DNA of 64,000 bases from Magnetospirillum sp. Lineage in GTDB: Bacteria; Pseudomonadota; Alphaproteobacteria; CACIAM-22H2. Each line of letters begins with the position of its first letter. Position 1 is the first letter of the stretch. The stretch is taken from positions 370,570 through 434,569 of the forward strand of contig JAPZUA010000004.1 in assembly GCA_027532905.1 (NCBI GenBank), read 5' to 3'. Positions 32,277 through 42,470 of this stretch are shown here, one piece after another. The notes under the pieces were generated by a model. The model was not told where the DNA came from. It was given only the letters and a program-made list of their open reading frames with translations, and did not search any database. The position numbers and the translations under genes were made by a program.

Positions 32277-33352
32277 GCCCGGCAGCTTTCGAAGCCGGCG
32301 CTGAGTTTTTCGCGGTCGAGCTTGCGGCCGATGAACACGAGCTTCGAAGCACGCTTATCGCCGGCCTTCCATTCGTGGCCCCATGTCGAATCCGCGATCA
32401 TGTGGACGGCCTGGAACACGAAGCGCTGGCGCGCGTCTTTGACCGAAAGAATACCCTTCGAGCGCAGAATGTCCGCGCCCGACTGGGCCAGCACCTGACC
32501 GATCCACTGCTGGAATTTTTCGGGATCGATTTCGCCGTCGATGCCGAGCGAGATCGAAGTCACCGTGACGTCGTGCGATGCGTGCGGTGCGGCATGCCCG
32601 TGGTGATCGTGATCATCGTGCCCGTGATGGTCGTGCCCGTGGTGATCATGGTCGTCGTGATCGCAGTCGGGGCCGTGCACATGGTCGGGATCGTGATGGT
32701 CGTGGTCGTGGTGCTTCAAGAACGCCGGCTCGAGATTGAGGATGCGCTGCAGATCGAACGCTCCCTTGTCGAGGATCGCATCGAGCGCGATCTTGCTGTT
32801 CTGGGTGCGGTGCTGCTTGGCGTAGGGATTGATCGCGCGCACCTTGGCTTCGACCGCCTTGAGCTCATCGGGCGTGACGAGATCGGTTTTGTTCACGAGG
32901 ACGACGTCGGCGAACGCGACCTGGTCCTCGGCCTCGTGGCTGTCGGCCAGGCGATCGAGGAAAAAGCGCGCATCGACGACGGTGACGATGGCGTCGAGTG
33001 CGGTCTTGGCGCGCACTTCGTCGTCCACAAAAAATGTCTGCGCCACGGGGGCGGGATTGGCGAGGCCGGTCGTTTCAACGATGATGCCGTCGAGCTTGTC
33101 GGCGCGCTTCATGAGGCCTGCGATGATGCGCACGAGATCGCCGCGCACGGTGCAGCAGATGCAGCCGTTGTTCATCTCGAAGATCTCTTCGTCCGCACCG
33201 ACGACGAGATCGTTGTCGATGTTGCTCTCGCCGAATTCGTTGATGATGACGGCGTATTTCTTGCCGTGCTCCTCGGTGAGGATGCGGTTCAGCAGCGTGG
33301 TCTTGCCGGCGCCCAGATAGCCGGTCAGCACGGTGACGGGAATTTGGCTCAT
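32273..33352 (-). CDS. CobW/COG0523-family metal chaperone GTPase
   Basis: 359-residue GTPase. It has [13 protein letters not shown] (P-loop, about residues 10-22), the family metal motif GCICC near residue 64, NKTDL for guanine recognition, and a histidine- and aspartate-rich insert (about residues 215-260) that is a strong zinc-binding sequence. The C-terminal CobW domain follows. This form is the zinc-associated COG0523 type that delivers metal to enzymes. ATG 33352 starts at MSQIPVT. A cobalamin role is not supported, since no cobalamin genes are nearby. Confidence 0.88.
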   Translation of the reverse strand: MSQIPVTVLTGYLGAGKTTLLNRILTEEHGKKYAVIINEFGESNIDNDLVVGADEEIFEMNNGCICCTVRGDLVRIIAGLMKRADKLDGIIVETTGLANPAPVAQTFFVDDEVRAKTALDAIVTVVDARFFLDRLADSHEAEDQVAFADVVLVNKTDLVTPDELKAVEAKVRAINPYAKQHRTQNSKIALDAILDKGAFDLQRILNLEPAFLKHHDHDHHDPDHVHGPDCDHDDHDHHGHDHHGHDDHDHHGHAAPHASHDVTVTSISLGIDGEIDPEKFQQWIGQVLAQSGADILRSKGILSVKDARQRFVFQAVHMIADSTWGHEWKAGDKRASKLVFIGRKLDREKLSAGFESCRA

Positions 33353-33362
33353 CTTGATCCTC

Positions 33363-33409
33363 AAAAAAGGCGAAGGCTGCGGCGCGCCAGATTTAGGAAC
33401 GCCGCAGCC
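33363..33409 (-). terminator. Rho-independent terminator of the peptide-binding protein gene
   Basis: On the minus strand a perfect 10-base stem GGCTGCGGCG/CGCCGCAGCC (arms 33400-33409 and 33375-33384) is followed, six bases later, by a run of six T. It lies just after the stop of the gene at 33426-35033. Confidence 0.8.
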
Positions 33410-33425
33410 CCCGTTCAATGCGCGT

Positions 33426-35033
33426 CTACTTGATGTTGACGAGACGCAAGGGGAAGTAGTTGTCGGCCATCTGCACCACGTCGATATTCTGCTTCATCGC
33501 CCACACGATGGTCTGCTGGTGGAGCGGGATGTAGCCGAAATCGTCGGCCAGATGCTTGAAGGCCTGGCTGATGTATTGCTGGCGCTTGGCCCGGTCGCTT
33601 TCCGAGGCCACGAGGTCGGTGAGCTTGTCGACCTCGGAGTTCGAATAGCCGCCGTTGTTGAACAGGCCGCGCGAGCGGGCCATGTCGCGGCTGTGCACCA
33701 GGCTGATCAGCACGTTGTGCGCGTCGTAGGTCGAAGGCGTCCACCCGAGCAGATAGAACGAGGTGTTGAACACGGGCGTGTTGATCTTCGCGAAGAAGCG
33801 TGCGCGCGTCTGGGCGTTGAGATTCACCTTCATGCCCGCGCGCGCCAGCATCGCGACGACGGCCGTGCAGATCGCTTCGTCGTTGACGTAGCGGTCGTTC
33901 GGGCAGTCGAGCGTGACTTCGAAGCCGTTGGGGTAGCCCGCTTCCGCGAGCAGGCGCTTGGCGGCATCCGGATCGTACGGGGCAGCCCGACGCGCCATCT
34001 CCGGCGTGAAGCCGTTGACGCCCGGTGCAACCAGCGAGCCCGTGGGCACCGACTGGTTGCGCATCACGCGGCTCTTGATCGCCTCGACGTCGATCGCTTG
34101 GTAGAAGGCCTGGCGCACGCGCTTGTCCTTGAAGGGATTGGTGCCCTTGATCGGCGATTCCGTGAGCTCGGCGCGCAGCTGGTCGAACGACAGATAGATG
34201 ATGCGCAGCTCCGGCCCTTGCACGAGCTTGAGGCCCGGCGTTGCCGCCAGACGCGGCTGGTCCTGCGGCGGCACGGTGTAGACAAAATCCACCTCGCCCG
34301 ACAGCAAGGCGGCGATGCGCGTGGCGTCGTTGCCGATGCGGAAGAACGTGGCTTCCGAAATGTTGTGCGCGGCCTTGTCCCACCAGTTGGGATTGGGGAC
34401 GAGCACGGTGCGCACGTCGGGCTCGCGCAGGCGCAGCACGAACGGCCCGGTGCCGTTGGCGTTGCGGGTGGCGAAGCTTTCCTCGTTCTTGGTGAGGTCG
34501 GCGGCGACGACGGCGTTGTTCTTCTCCGCCCACGCCTTCGACATGATGCCCCAGGTCGTGAGCTGGTCGGGGAAGATCGGATCGACGCCGTTGGTGTCGA
34601 ACTCGACCGTGAAATCGTCGATCTTGCGGATGCCCTTGGCCGAAACGAAATTGCCCTTGAGGTTCGACCCACCCGTGGTGACGCGCGTGTAGGAGAACAC
34701 GACGTCGTCGGCGGTGAACGGCGTGCCGTCGTGGAAGCGCACGCCCTGGCGCAGGCGGAAGCGCCAGACTTCCGGCGAAGGCTGGCTCCATTCGGTGGCG
34801 AGGGCTGCTTCGAGCTTCAGGTTCGCGTCGCGGCGCACCAGCGGCTCGTAGATGTTCTGCGTGAAGGTCAGCAGAAAGGTTTCGTTGCGCGCATACGGAT
34901 CCATCGAATTGACGTCGCCGTCATTGGCCCATTTGAAGGGCTTGCCTTGTGCGGCCACGGGTGCAGCCGCAAACGGCAGGCTCGCGGCGGCGACAAGACC
35001 CGCCAAGGCGGCTGCCAGAAGTTTGGATTTCAT
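33426..35033 (-). CDS. ABC peptide/opine-type substrate-binding protein, family 5
   Basis: 535-residue periplasmic binding protein of the DppA/OppA family (SBP_bac_5). A Sec signal peptide of about 28 residues ends near AAPVAAQG. The mature sequence shows [17 protein letters not shown] and the family hallmark [33 protein letters not shown] (about residues 70-102). It would carry dipeptides, oligopeptides or related solutes. No permease or ATPase genes flank it; the gene stands alone with its own terminator, so it is an orphan receptor that borrows another transporter, or part of a split locus. Confidence 0.9.
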   Translation of the reverse strand: MKSKLLAAALAGLVAAASLPFAAAPVAAQGKPFKWANDGDVNSMDPYARNETFLLTFTQNIYEPLVRRDANLKLEAALATEWSQPSPEVWRFRLRQGVRFHDGTPFTADDVVFSYTRVTTGGSNLKGNFVSAKGIRKIDDFTVEFDTNGVDPIFPDQLTTWGIMSKAWAEKNNAVVAADLTKNEESFATRNANGTGPFVLRLREPDVRTVLVPNPNWWDKAAHNISEATFFRIGNDATRIAALLSGEVDFVYTVPPQDQPRLAATPGLKLVQGPELRIIYLSFDQLRAELTESPIKGTNPFKDKRVRQAFYQAIDVEAIKSRVMRNQSVPTGSLVAPGVNGFTPEMARRAAPYDPDAAKRLLAEAGYPNGFEVTLDCPNDRYVNDEAICTAVVAMLARAGMKVNLNAQTRARFFAKINTPVFNTSFYLLGWTPSTYDAHNVLISLVHSRDMARSRGLFNNGGYSNSEVDKLTDLVASESDRAKRQQYISQAFKHLADDFGYIPLHQQTIVWAMKQNIDVVQMADNYFPLRLVNIK

Positions 35034-35108
35034 GCTTCGGACTCCCTGGTTTTTAGAGGCTGGAGAGTGTTGCAGGCTTCTTTTTATTGGTTGGACGGGA
35101 TGGCGCGC

Positions 35109-35777
35109 TCAGTTGGGTCGCGATGCATAGAGCAGGCGCAGATCTTCGGCGGCACCGGCAAGTTCGTCGAGATGCGGATTGAGGGCCAAGGCGGTTTCGT
35201 AAGCGGCAAGCGCTGCCGCCGGATAGCCGTTGCGCAAGGCGATCTGCCCGAAGCCGGCGAGAGCGCCGAAATGGCGCGGCTCGCGCGCCAAGGTTTCGAT
35301 GATATCGGCCACCGCATCGGCATCGCGCAATTCGATGAAGGCCAAAGTGGCGCGCTTGTTCCACGCCTCGGCCCAGTCGGGATAGAGGTCGCACAGCGCA
35401 TCGAGGGCCGCACGCGCCGGGGCGGTTTCCTTGGCGACGATGAGGCCGATCGCCTTCTGCATCGCATCGGTTGCCGCCGCATCGTCGTGGTTGGTCCACA
35501 AGGCCCAAATCAGATCGCCGGTCTCCTCGGCGTCGCGCGGCGGCGATTCCTTGAGGAGATCGCGAAACAGCGCATCCAAACGCTTGCTGCGGCCGGCCCC
35601 AAGCGGCTTGCCGCCCGTAGCGGTGGCGCACAGGGCCATGACCTGGCGCAAGGCCGCCGCGATATCGGGCCCGCGCACGGCCCCCGGACCGCGCCCGCGC
35701 GGGCGCTTGGCAACGGCGATGCTGCGGGCTTTGGCAGGCGAAACAGGGTTTGAGGCGGGACGTCGCTGGGGTTTCAC
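35109..35777 (-). CDS. Tetratricopeptide-repeat-like protein
   Basis: 222-residue soluble protein. After a basic, proline-rich N-terminus (about 50 residues) come helical repeats with TPR spacing: ALDALCDLYPDWAEAWNKRATLAFIEL, AVADIIETLAREPRHFGALAGFGQIALRNG, and AALAAYETALALNPHLDELAG, about residues 120-210. Such repeats bind partner proteins. The start chosen is GTG 35777 because the longer frame upstream overlaps the dispersed repeat and has no ribosome site. Function unknown. Confidence 0.7.
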   Translation of the reverse strand: MKPQRRPASNPVSPAKARSIAVAKRPRGRGPGAVRGPDIAAALRQVMALCATATGGKPLGAGRSKRLDALFRDLLKESPPRDAEETGDLIWALWTNHDDAAATDAMQKAIGLIVAKETAPARAALDALCDLYPDWAEAWNKRATLAFIELRDADAVADIIETLAREPRHFGALAGFGQIALRNGYPAAALAAYETALALNPHLDELAGAAEDLRLLYASRPN

Positions 35778-35844
35778 GGCGCCGACTTTCGCGCATTCAA
35801 AGCTTGCATGCCATCTTTTTTGGATTCGCCGGCCCATGCGACCA

Positions 35845-35960
35845 GGGAAATAGGTTACCAAACGCGACAAACAGCGACCGTCGCCGATTTAACCCATTGA
35901 TATTCCATAGATGTAACCACGACGACGATTCGAGGTTACATGTTGCAAGCCCCGCTTTTG
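35845..35960 (+). repeat. Dispersed repeat copy 2 (116 bases)
   Basis: Second copy of the element at 22343-22459, in the opposite orientation. The first 25 bases are identical and the rest is diverged but alignable with one small gap near the end. It lies upstream of the TPR-like gene in the 417-base gap before the aldolase. The remaining 234 bases of that gap (35961-36194) show no gene or structure I can support; a short basic frame near 36100-36180 is too weak. Confidence 0.65.
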
Positions 35961-36194
35961 GGCGGAATCCCGTGCGTCTTTCTTCACATTTCAAACAGCG
36001 CACGAAGCCGGACAAGGGCCCGGCGACGATGACGCATGCTAGCAAAATAGAGGGGTATTTTAAAGAACTGAGCTGTTAATCCGTTTTAGGAAAATTTCAC
36101 GTTTTATCTGACTTCTTTTTACGCCGCGGCTTGGCGGCTGCTGCGACCAGCACGACGTCGGCCGCACCATGCCGGTGCCGCTTCGACGATGTCC

Positions 36195-36836
36195 CTAGCC
36201 GCGCTTGAACGCAGCCGCTTGCGCCGCGAGCTTTTCGATGCCCGCCCAGTCTTTGGCTGCGAGCTTGTCCTTCGGCACCACCCACGAGCCGCCGACGGTC
36301 GTGCAGTTGGGTTCGGCGAGGAAGGCCGGAATGTCGGCGGGCTTGATGCCGCCCGTGGGGCAGAAGACGACGTCCGGGAAGACCGGCCCCATCGCCTGCA
36401 GCCACGCAACGCCGCCCGAAACATTCGCCGGAAACAGCTTCATCTCGCGGAAGCCGAATTCGCGCGCCTGCATGATCTCGCTCGCCGTTGCAACCCCCGG
36501 TATGAAGGGCAATCCGCAGCCGCGCGCGGCCTGCGCCAAATCGCGCGTGAGCCCCGGCGAAACGCCGAAGGCGGCCCCCGCATCCTGGGCGCGCGACACG
36601 TCGGCGGCGTTGAGCAGCGTGCCCACGCCGATGCTGGCTTCGGGGGCAGCTGCCACCATCGCTTTCAACGCGTCGAGAGCCCCTTGCGTGCGCAGCACCA
36701 CTTCGAAGGTGAAAACGCCGCCCGCAACGAGTGCCCTTGCAAGATCGCCTGCGAGGCTTGCGTCGGCGATCGTCAAGATCGGCATGACGGGCCCTCGCGC
36801 CAGAATTTCGCGCATCGTGCGCATCGTCGTTGCCAT
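36195..36836 (-). CDS. eda: 2-dehydro-3-deoxy-phosphogluconate aldolase family (KDPG/KDPGal aldolase)
   Basis: 213-residue class I aldolase of the Eda family. The Schiff-base lysine is in MKLFPAN (about residue 133), the conserved PTGGI is in FCPTGGIKPADIPAF, and the upstream glutamate is in FTFEVVLRT. It cleaves KDPG, or a related 2-keto-3-deoxy-6-phospho sugar acid, to pyruvate and a triose phosphate. ATG 36836 starts MATTMRTMRE, after an AGGGAGGACA ribosome site. It stands apart from the dehydratase at 28939-30630, so an Entner-Doudoroff pair is not demonstrated. Confidence 0.88.
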   Translation of the reverse strand: MATTMRTMREILARGPVMPILTIADASLAGDLARALVAGGVFTFEVVLRTQGALDALKAMVAAAPEASIGVGTLLNAADVSRAQDAGAAFGVSPGLTRDLAQAARGCGLPFIPGVATASEIMQAREFGFREMKLFPANVSGGVAWLQAMGPVFPDVVFCPTGGIKPADIPAFLAEPNCTTVGGSWVVPKDKLAAKDWAGIEKLAAQAAAFKRG

Positions 36837-36963
36837 TGCGTGTCCTCCCTGAACGCTACGATACGGGTTCGAGAGGTCATGCGTCAACGCGGCGCAAAAA
36901 TTGCGGTGCCGCGTGGCAATCGAGCGTTTGGCCGCTGCGCCAAACCGGCTAAGATAAAGCACG

Positions 36964-39744
36964 ATGACCGAACAACAACGCGCTCAAGACCCAGCACAAG
37001 ACCAAGCGCTGCACGCGGCGCCGACGCTGTTTGCCGACGCGATCGAAGGCATGATCGACGGCTTTGCGCTCTACGACGCGCAAGACCGGCTCGTTGTGCA
37101 TAATCGCCGCTACGGCGAAATGTTCGACATTCCGACCGCCCTGCTGCGGCCGGGCACGCCCTTCGCCAAAATCATCGCGCATGTCGCCGCGTGGCCGGGC
37201 CACGGTTTCGATGCGGCAGAGCAGGCGGTGTTCCTTGCCGAACGCGCCAAACGGCGCGAGCGCATCGGCCAGCGCATCGAGCGGCGCCTGGCCGACGGGC
37301 GCATCTACCAACTCCTGGAATCGCCGACGCGCGACGGCGGCATCGTGGTGGTGGCGCGCGATGTGAGTGCCGAGCGCGCGGCGCGTGCCGCAGCCGACGC
37401 CGCCGAGCGTCGTTTTCGCGAAGGGCTCGACGCGCTCGAAGAGGGATTCGCCCTCTACGACGCGGCCGGCGGGCTCGTTGCCTGGAACGCGCGCTATATG
37501 GGCGCTTTCCGCGACGCCTACCGGCATGTCGAAGTCGGCATGACGCTGGAGAAGGTCACCGAGACGCTCGCGCAGGATCCGATCTGGAACGGGCACGACC
37601 GCCTGCGCGAGACGTTCCGGCGCGCGAGCGCCGCCGGGCACAGAACGCCCGGCGCGGTCTTCGTGCTCGAACTCCCCAACAAACGCACGATCGAAGGCGT
37701 CGAACGGCCGACCGCCGACGGCGGGCGCATCTCGATCATGCGCGACGTGACGGCCGAGCGTGCGGCACTGGCCGCACTCGCCGTCAGCGACCAGCGCCTA
37801 CGCGACGGCATTGCGGCGATGACAGAAGGCCTTGCCCTCTACGACCGCGACGACCGCCTTCTGCTGTGGAACGCGCGGCTCGAGACGCTGCTGCCGCATC
37901 TTGCCGGCAAGTTCCGGGTCGGCATGGCGCGCACCGAAATCGCCGCGATCAGTTCGGCGGCCGGTTTGCGCGACGCGAGTGCGCCCGAACTCGAATGGAC
38001 GCTCGCCTGGCGCCGCCAGATGACCGCGACCGCCAGCGACATGGAAATTCTGATGCCATCGGGCGATCTCGTGGCCACGCGCGTGCGCACGACGGCCGAC
38101 GGCGGCAAGCTCGCCACGTTCCGCGACGTGACCGAGGAGCGGCGCAATCTGGCGCGCCTCGCAGACAGCGAAATCCGCTTCCGCGACTTCGCGCAAGTCA
38201 CCAGCGACTGGCTGTGGGAGACGGATGCCGCCCATCGCCTCACCTTCGTCGCCGACCCGCGCGGCAAGCTCAACATCGATTTCGAAGCGCTGATCGGGCG
38301 CACGCATCTGGAGCTTGCGGCCCCCGAACGCCGCGCCGAGCCGCGCGGCGACGGCACCGATGCGGGCGATCCCGACGCGCATCGCCGCGATCTCGAAATG
38401 CGCCGCTCGTTCCGCGACTATCTGTTCGCCTATGCGCGGCCCGACGGCAGCATCGAATGGCTCGAAATTTCCGGCATTCCGCTGTTCGACGAAACCGGCG
38501 GCTTCATCGGCTATCGCGGGGCAGGGCGCGTGGCGAGCGAACGCGTGCGGGCGCGCGTGCGCCTGGCCGCAGCCCTCGACGAGGCGCAGGCCGCGCGCGA
38601 AGCGGCCGAGCGCGCCAGCCGCGCCAAGTCCGACTTTCTCGCCGCGATGAGCCACGAGATCCGCACGCCGATGAACGGCGTGATCGGCATGACGAGCGTG
38701 CTGCTCGAAGCCGATCTCGATCCGGGCCAGCGCCGGGCCCTCGAGACGATCCGCCAGTCGGGCGAATTGCTGCTGCAGATCATCAACGACGTGCTCGACC
38801 TCACCAAGCTCGATGCCGGGCGCATGACGGTCGAGAACGCACCGTTCGGCCCGCGCGACGTGGCGCAAGGCGTGGTCGATCTGCTCGGGCCGCGGGCGTC
38901 GGCAAAGCAGCTCGCCTTAAAGCTTGCGGCCGCCGACGATCTGCCGACAAGCGTGGTCGGCGACGGCGGCCATGTGCGCCAGATCCTGCTCAATCTCGTG
39001 GGCAACGCGCTCAAATTCACCGACCGCGGGTCGGTCACGCTCTCGGTCGAAGTGGCTGCAGCGGCACCGCTCATGCTGCGCTTTTCCGTCGCCGACACAG
39101 GTATCGGCATTCCGCCCGAGCGGCACGGCGAATTGTTCCAGGATTTCGCGCAGCTCGACGGCTCGAACACGCGCCGCTACGGCGGCACGGGCTTGGGCCT
39201 TGCAATCTGCCGGCGCTTGGCCGAGCGCATGGGCGGGCGCATCGCACTTTCCAGTTCCGTCGGCGAAGGCAGTGTGTTCGCGCTCGAGCTGCCGGTCGCG
39301 GCGGTCGCGAGCCCGGCGGCCGCACCTGCGCCGCCGCCGCCCACGCCCGATCTTCCCGCCGGCCTCCGCCTGCTGTTGGCCGAAGACAATCCGACCAACC
39401 GCATGGTCGCGGTCGCCATGCTGGAAAGTGCGGGACTGGTGCCGCACATCGCCGAAGACGGCGCGCAAGCGCTCGCGGCCGCCACCATGCAGCGCTACGA
39501 CCTCATCCTGATGGACGTGCAGATGCCCGAAATGGACGGGCTCGCGGCCACGCGCGCCATCCGCAGGCAAGGCCACATCAACGCGCAGACGCCGATCGTC
39601 GCGGTCACCGCCAACGCGTTCGACTCGCACTCGGCCGAGTGTCTGGCCGCAGGCATGGACGATTTTCTTGCCAAGCCCTATCGCAAGTCCGATCTGTTCG
39701 CGACGATCTTGCGCAACGTGCGCGACAAATCGCGGACCGCCTGA
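36964..39744 (+). CDS. Multi-PAS hybrid sensor histidine kinase with receiver domain
   Basis: 926-residue soluble hybrid kinase. Four PAS-like modules are visible: three repeats with GFALYDA/GLALYDR and W/HNRRY-type motifs (about residues 24-135, 145-265 and 277-400) and a fourth with [13 protein letters not shown] (about 405-525). The phosphoaccepting histidine is H564 in [10 protein letters not shown]; ATPase boxes are [16 protein letters not shown] and GGTGLGLAI. The receiver domain (about 798-915) has its aspartate at D851 in [11 protein letters not shown]. No membrane span is seen, so the signal is cytosolic. The output partner is not evident in the window. Confidence 0.93.
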   Translation: MTEQQRAQDPAQDQALHAAPTLFADAIEGMIDGFALYDAQDRLVVHNRRYGEMFDIPTALLRPGTPFAKIIAHVAAWPGHGFDAAEQAVFLAERAKRRERIGQRIERRLADGRIYQLLESPTRDGGIVVVARDVSAERAARAAADAAERRFREGLDALEEGFALYDAAGGLVAWNARYMGAFRDAYRHVEVGMTLEKVTETLAQDPIWNGHDRLRETFRRASAAGHRTPGAVFVLELPNKRTIEGVERPTADGGRISIMRDVTAERAALAALAVSDQRLRDGIAAMTEGLALYDRDDRLLLWNARLETLLPHLAGKFRVGMARTEIAAISSAAGLRDASAPELEWTLAWRRQMTATASDMEILMPSGDLVATRVRTTADGGKLATFRDVTEERRNLARLADSEIRFRDFAQVTSDWLWETDAAHRLTFVADPRGKLNIDFEALIGRTHLELAAPERRAEPRGDGTDAGDPDAHRRDLEMRRSFRDYLFAYARPDGSIEWLEISGIPLFDETGGFIGYRGAGRVASERVRARVRLAAALDEAQAAREAAERASRAKSDFLAAMSHEIRTPMNGVIGMTSVLLEADLDPGQRRALETIRQSGELLLQIINDVLDLTKLDAGRMTVENAPFGPRDVAQGVVDLLGPRASAKQLALKLAAADDLPTSVVGDGGHVRQILLNLVGNALKFTDRGSVTLSVEVAAAAPLMLRFSVADTGIGIPPERHGELFQDFAQLDGSNTRRYGGTGLGLAICRRLAERMGGRIALSSSVGEGSVFALELPVAAVASPAAAPAPPPPTPDLPAGLRLLLAEDNPTNRMVAVAMLESAGLVPHIAEDGAQALAAATMQRYDLILMDVQMPEMDGLAATRAIRRQGHINAQTPIVAVTANAFDSHSAECLAAGMDDFLAKPYRKSDLFATILRNVRDKSRTA

Positions 39745-39790
39745 TAGGTTTTCCGCCGTTTCCGTTCCCCCAGCCGGAGTCCATCCCGCC

Positions 39791-40114
39791 ATGATCATGA
39801 CCACGACCGACAGCATCCAAGGCCGGACGACGGCCGCCTATCTCGGCATCGTTTCGGCCGACGTGGTGCTGGGCTCGAACATGTTCCGCGACTTCTTCGC
39901 CTCCGTGCGCGACTGGGTGGGCGGGCGCGTGGGCAGCTACGAAAAAGTCTTCGCCGACGCCAAGGCCGAAGCGCTGGCCGAGCTCCAGAAGCAAGCCGCA
40001 GCACTGGGGGCCGATGCGGTCGTGGGCATCGATCTCGACTACCAGACCGTCGGCGGCGACAGCAAAACCCTGCTGATGGTCGCGGCCAACGGCACGGCCA
40101 TCAAACTCGGCTGA
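39791..40114 (+). CDS. YbjQ/UPF0145 heavy-metal-binding-like protein
   Basis: 107-residue protein of the YbjQ/UPF0145 family. Segments typical of the family are TTTDSIQGRTTAAYLGIVSADVV near the N-terminus, DWVGGRVGSYEK, and the C-terminal AALGADAVVGIDLDYQTVG. The domain is oligomeric and is described as heavy-metal-binding, but its role is not established. ATG 39791 lies 46 bases after the kinase gene. The adjacent gene at 40135 may be co-transcribed. Confidence 0.82.
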   Translation: MIMTTTDSIQGRTTAAYLGIVSADVVLGSNMFRDFFASVRDWVGGRVGSYEKVFADAKAEALAELQKQAAALGADAVVGIDLDYQTVGGDSKTLLMVAANGTAIKLG

Positions 40115-40134
40115 TCGCCGGAGCCGCCGCAATT

Positions 40135-40677
40135 TTGTCCGCGAACCTCAAACTTCTGGTGCTCGCCATGGGGCTGCTCGCCGCCATCCTCGGCTATTTC
40201 GGCTACGAGCGTTTCGCCAAGAGCCGGCTCGTTTTTGGCACGCCGATCGACGCGCGCCAGCTGCTGCAGGCTGCGTCGCGCGACGGGGCCGTGCTGGTGC
40301 GCACGTTGGGCGGCGCCCTCGGCGAAAGTGCTGAAGCGCTCAATGCGCGCGTCGTCGAAAAACTTCGCGCAAGCATTGCCGAGCCGTGGTTGCAGCTCGA
40401 AACCGACGCGACCAAAACGCGCAACACGTTCGCGCTCGCATTCCTGTTCGACGGGCCTTCGGACACGAGCCCGAACTTCGCCCAGCTTTGCGCCGGTACG
40501 ATGCCCGCCTTGCATCCGCAGACCAAGAACATCAACGTCTACGCCGTCTTGTGCGGCCCCAACGGACCGGTCATCGGCATTCAGGGCTGGACCAAGCGGC
40601 CTGAGACAGCCGACGCGCCGGCCCTCCTGCGCCTGATCGAGCAGACCGGGCTCGCAGCACTGCGCGGCAATACCTGA
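40135..40677 (+). CDS. Uncharacterised membrane-anchored protein
   Basis: 180-residue protein not recognised. A TTG start at 40135 gives SANLKLLVLAMGLLAAILGYFGYERF, an N-terminal membrane anchor or uncleaved signal. The rest is a soluble domain with a mixed alpha/beta pattern: RTLGGALGES, LQLETDATKTRNTFALAFLFDG, and a hydrophobic NINVYAVLCGPNGPVIGIQGW strand. Starts 20 bases after the YbjQ-like gene. Function unknown; the TTG start makes the exact N-terminus uncertain. Confidence 0.6.
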   Translation: MSANLKLLVLAMGLLAAILGYFGYERFAKSRLVFGTPIDARQLLQAASRDGAVLVRTLGGALGESAEALNARVVEKLRASIAEPWLQLETDATKTRNTFALAFLFDGPSDTSPNFAQLCAGTMPALHPQTKNINVYAVLCGPNGPVIGIQGWTKRPETADAPALLRLIEQTGLAALRGNT

Positions 40678-40732
40678 ACGCAGCGGTACGCGGTTAACCC
40701 TATCTAAACCAATCGAAGCCGATAAAGGCGAC

Positions 40733-42457
40733 ATGGGTAATGTCGTCGCCTCGACTTTGACTGCCGCCGATCCGTTCGCGCTGATGGACGCGATCGCGCA
40801 GGCCGTCTTCGTCGTCGATCGCCACCGCAAAATCCAGTTCGCCAACCGTGCGGCATGCGACCTGTTCGCCGCCGCGCCGGATGCGCTCGTCGACACGGAC
40901 TTGGCGCAGCTGGTTCCTGCACTCGGCGAACGCGCGCATCGCCGCATGGCGCTCGGCAGCTTCGAGGCCGAAGCCCGCGCGCAAGACGGGCGCGTCTTTC
41001 CTGCACAGTTTTCGGTGGCCCTTGGCGGCGATCGCCGCGCGAATTTGCATGTCGTGACGCTGCGCGACCACAGCGAGCGGCTCGAAGACGAGCGCCGCAT
41101 CGCCGCGTACGGAATGCGCGATCCGCTGACCGGCCTTGCCGCGCGCGCCTTGTTCCTCGATCGGATCGGCGCTGCCTTGGCGCAGCGCGAACCCGGCACG
41201 GCCGTTGCCGTCGCGTGCCTCGGCATCGACCGCTTCAAATCCGTGAACGACTCGCTCGGGTCCGTCGAAGGCGACGCGCTTCTGAAGCAGGTTGCGGCCC
41301 GCCTTGCCGCCGAATTCGGCGCGGATGCGTCGCTGGCGCGCCTGGGCGGCGACGAGTTCGGCCTCCTGGTTGCCGATACAGCACGCGAGGCGGACGTCGC
41401 GATCGCGGTCGAGCGCGCCCTCGGCGTGTTCGCCGAAACGTTTTCGCTCGGCGGGCGCAAGGTTTCGGCAATTGCTTCGATCGGGCTCGCTTTCGCCGGC
41501 ACGGATGCGCGCGCGCAAAACACGCCGCAGCGCCTGCTCTCGAACGCCGACATTGCGATGCTGCGCGCCAAACGCACCGGCGGCGGACGCATCGAGATTT
41601 TCGAACCCAGCCGCCACGGCGAAGCCTTGGGCCTGCTCGAACTCGAGCTTGCCTTGCGCGAAGCGCTGCGCACGAACGCATTCGACGTCGTCTACCAGCC
41701 GATCGTGGCGCTCGGCAACGGCCGCCTGTGCGGGGTCGAAGCGCTGCTGCGCTGGCGGCACGGCGGAGTCGAGATTTCGCCTTCCGTGTTCATTCCGATC
41801 GCGGAAGAATCGGGCCTGATCGTCGAGATCGGCGCCTTCGTGCTGCGCCGGGCCTGCGCGCAGATGGTCCAATGGCAGCGCGAATTCGGCACGGCCGCAC
41901 CCGGCTACGTGTCGGTCAATCTCTCGGCCCGCCAGCTCGACCGCGACGACGTGCCGGCTTTGGTCAGCACCGTGCTGGCCGAGACGGGCCTTGCGGCGCG
42001 CCATCTCGAGCTCGAACTCACCGAATCGACGGTCGTGCAGAATGCCGATACCGGGCGCGACGTTTTGCACGCGGTCGTCGGCCAAGGGGTGGCGCTGTCG
42101 ATCGACGATTTCGGCACCGGGCATTCGTCGCTGTCGCAGCTGCCGCGCATGCCGATCAGCAAGATCAAGATCGACCGTGCCTTCGTCGGCCGCATGGACA
42201 GCGAAAGCGAGTGCTTCGAGATCGTGCGCATCATCGTGAGCCTTGCCAACGCGCTCGGCATGGTGACCGTTGCCGAAGGCATCGAGCGCGAGTCGCAAGC
42301 GATGCTGCTGCGCCAATTGGGTTGCCGCTACGGCCAAGGCTATCTGTTTGGCCATCCGCTCAGCACCGAAGCGATCGGCAAGCTCTGCGCCAACGCCCAA
42401 AGTCAGTCCGCACCCGAACCCCACGACGCCGACATACGGCGCCACGCTGTCGGCTGA
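40733..42457 (+). CDS. PAS-GGDEF-EAL cyclic-di-GMP signalling protein
   Basis: 574-residue cytosolic protein. A PAS-like module (residues about 15-110) is followed by a GGDEF domain with intact RLGGDEFG at about residue 205 and an EAL domain with VEALLRWRHGG at about 335 and the later SIDDFGTGHSS and EGIE motifs. Both catalytic signatures appear complete, so it could make or break cyclic-di-GMP; EAL activity with a GTP-sensing GGDEF is common. It has no membrane anchor. The PilZ protein at 31932-32276 is a candidate receptor in the same organism. Confidence 0.92.
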   Translation: MGNVVASTLTAADPFALMDAIAQAVFVVDRHRKIQFANRAACDLFAAAPDALVDTDLAQLVPALGERAHRRMALGSFEAEARAQDGRVFPAQFSVALGGDRRANLHVVTLRDHSERLEDERRIAAYGMRDPLTGLAARALFLDRIGAALAQREPGTAVAVACLGIDRFKSVNDSLGSVEGDALLKQVAARLAAEFGADASLARLGGDEFGLLVADTAREADVAIAVERALGVFAETFSLGGRKVSAIASIGLAFAGTDARAQNTPQRLLSNADIAMLRAKRTGGGRIEIFEPSRHGEALGLLELELALREALRTNAFDVVYQPIVALGNGRLCGVEALLRWRHGGVEISPSVFIPIAEESGLIVEIGAFVLRRACAQMVQWQREFGTAAPGYVSVNLSARQLDRDDVPALVSTVLAETGLAARHLELELTESTVVQNADTGRDVLHAVVGQGVALSIDDFGTGHSSLSQLPRMPISKIKIDRAFVGRMDSESECFEIVRIIVSLANALGMVTVAEGIERESQAMLLRQLGCRYGQGYLFGHPLSTEAIGKLCANAQSQSAPEPHDADIRRHAVG

Positions 42458-42470
42458 AGGCGCGCTGGCG

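Noticed and set aside
22343-35960. Dispersed repeat as integron attC sites
   Set aside because: The expected paired GTTRRRY and RYYYAAC ends with a hairpin-only core are not present, and there is no integron integrase.
36097-36190. Short basic minus-strand frame ending in RRKKKSDKT before the aldolase gene
   Set aside because: No start or ribosome site that fits, and most of it overlaps the aldolase; too weak to call.
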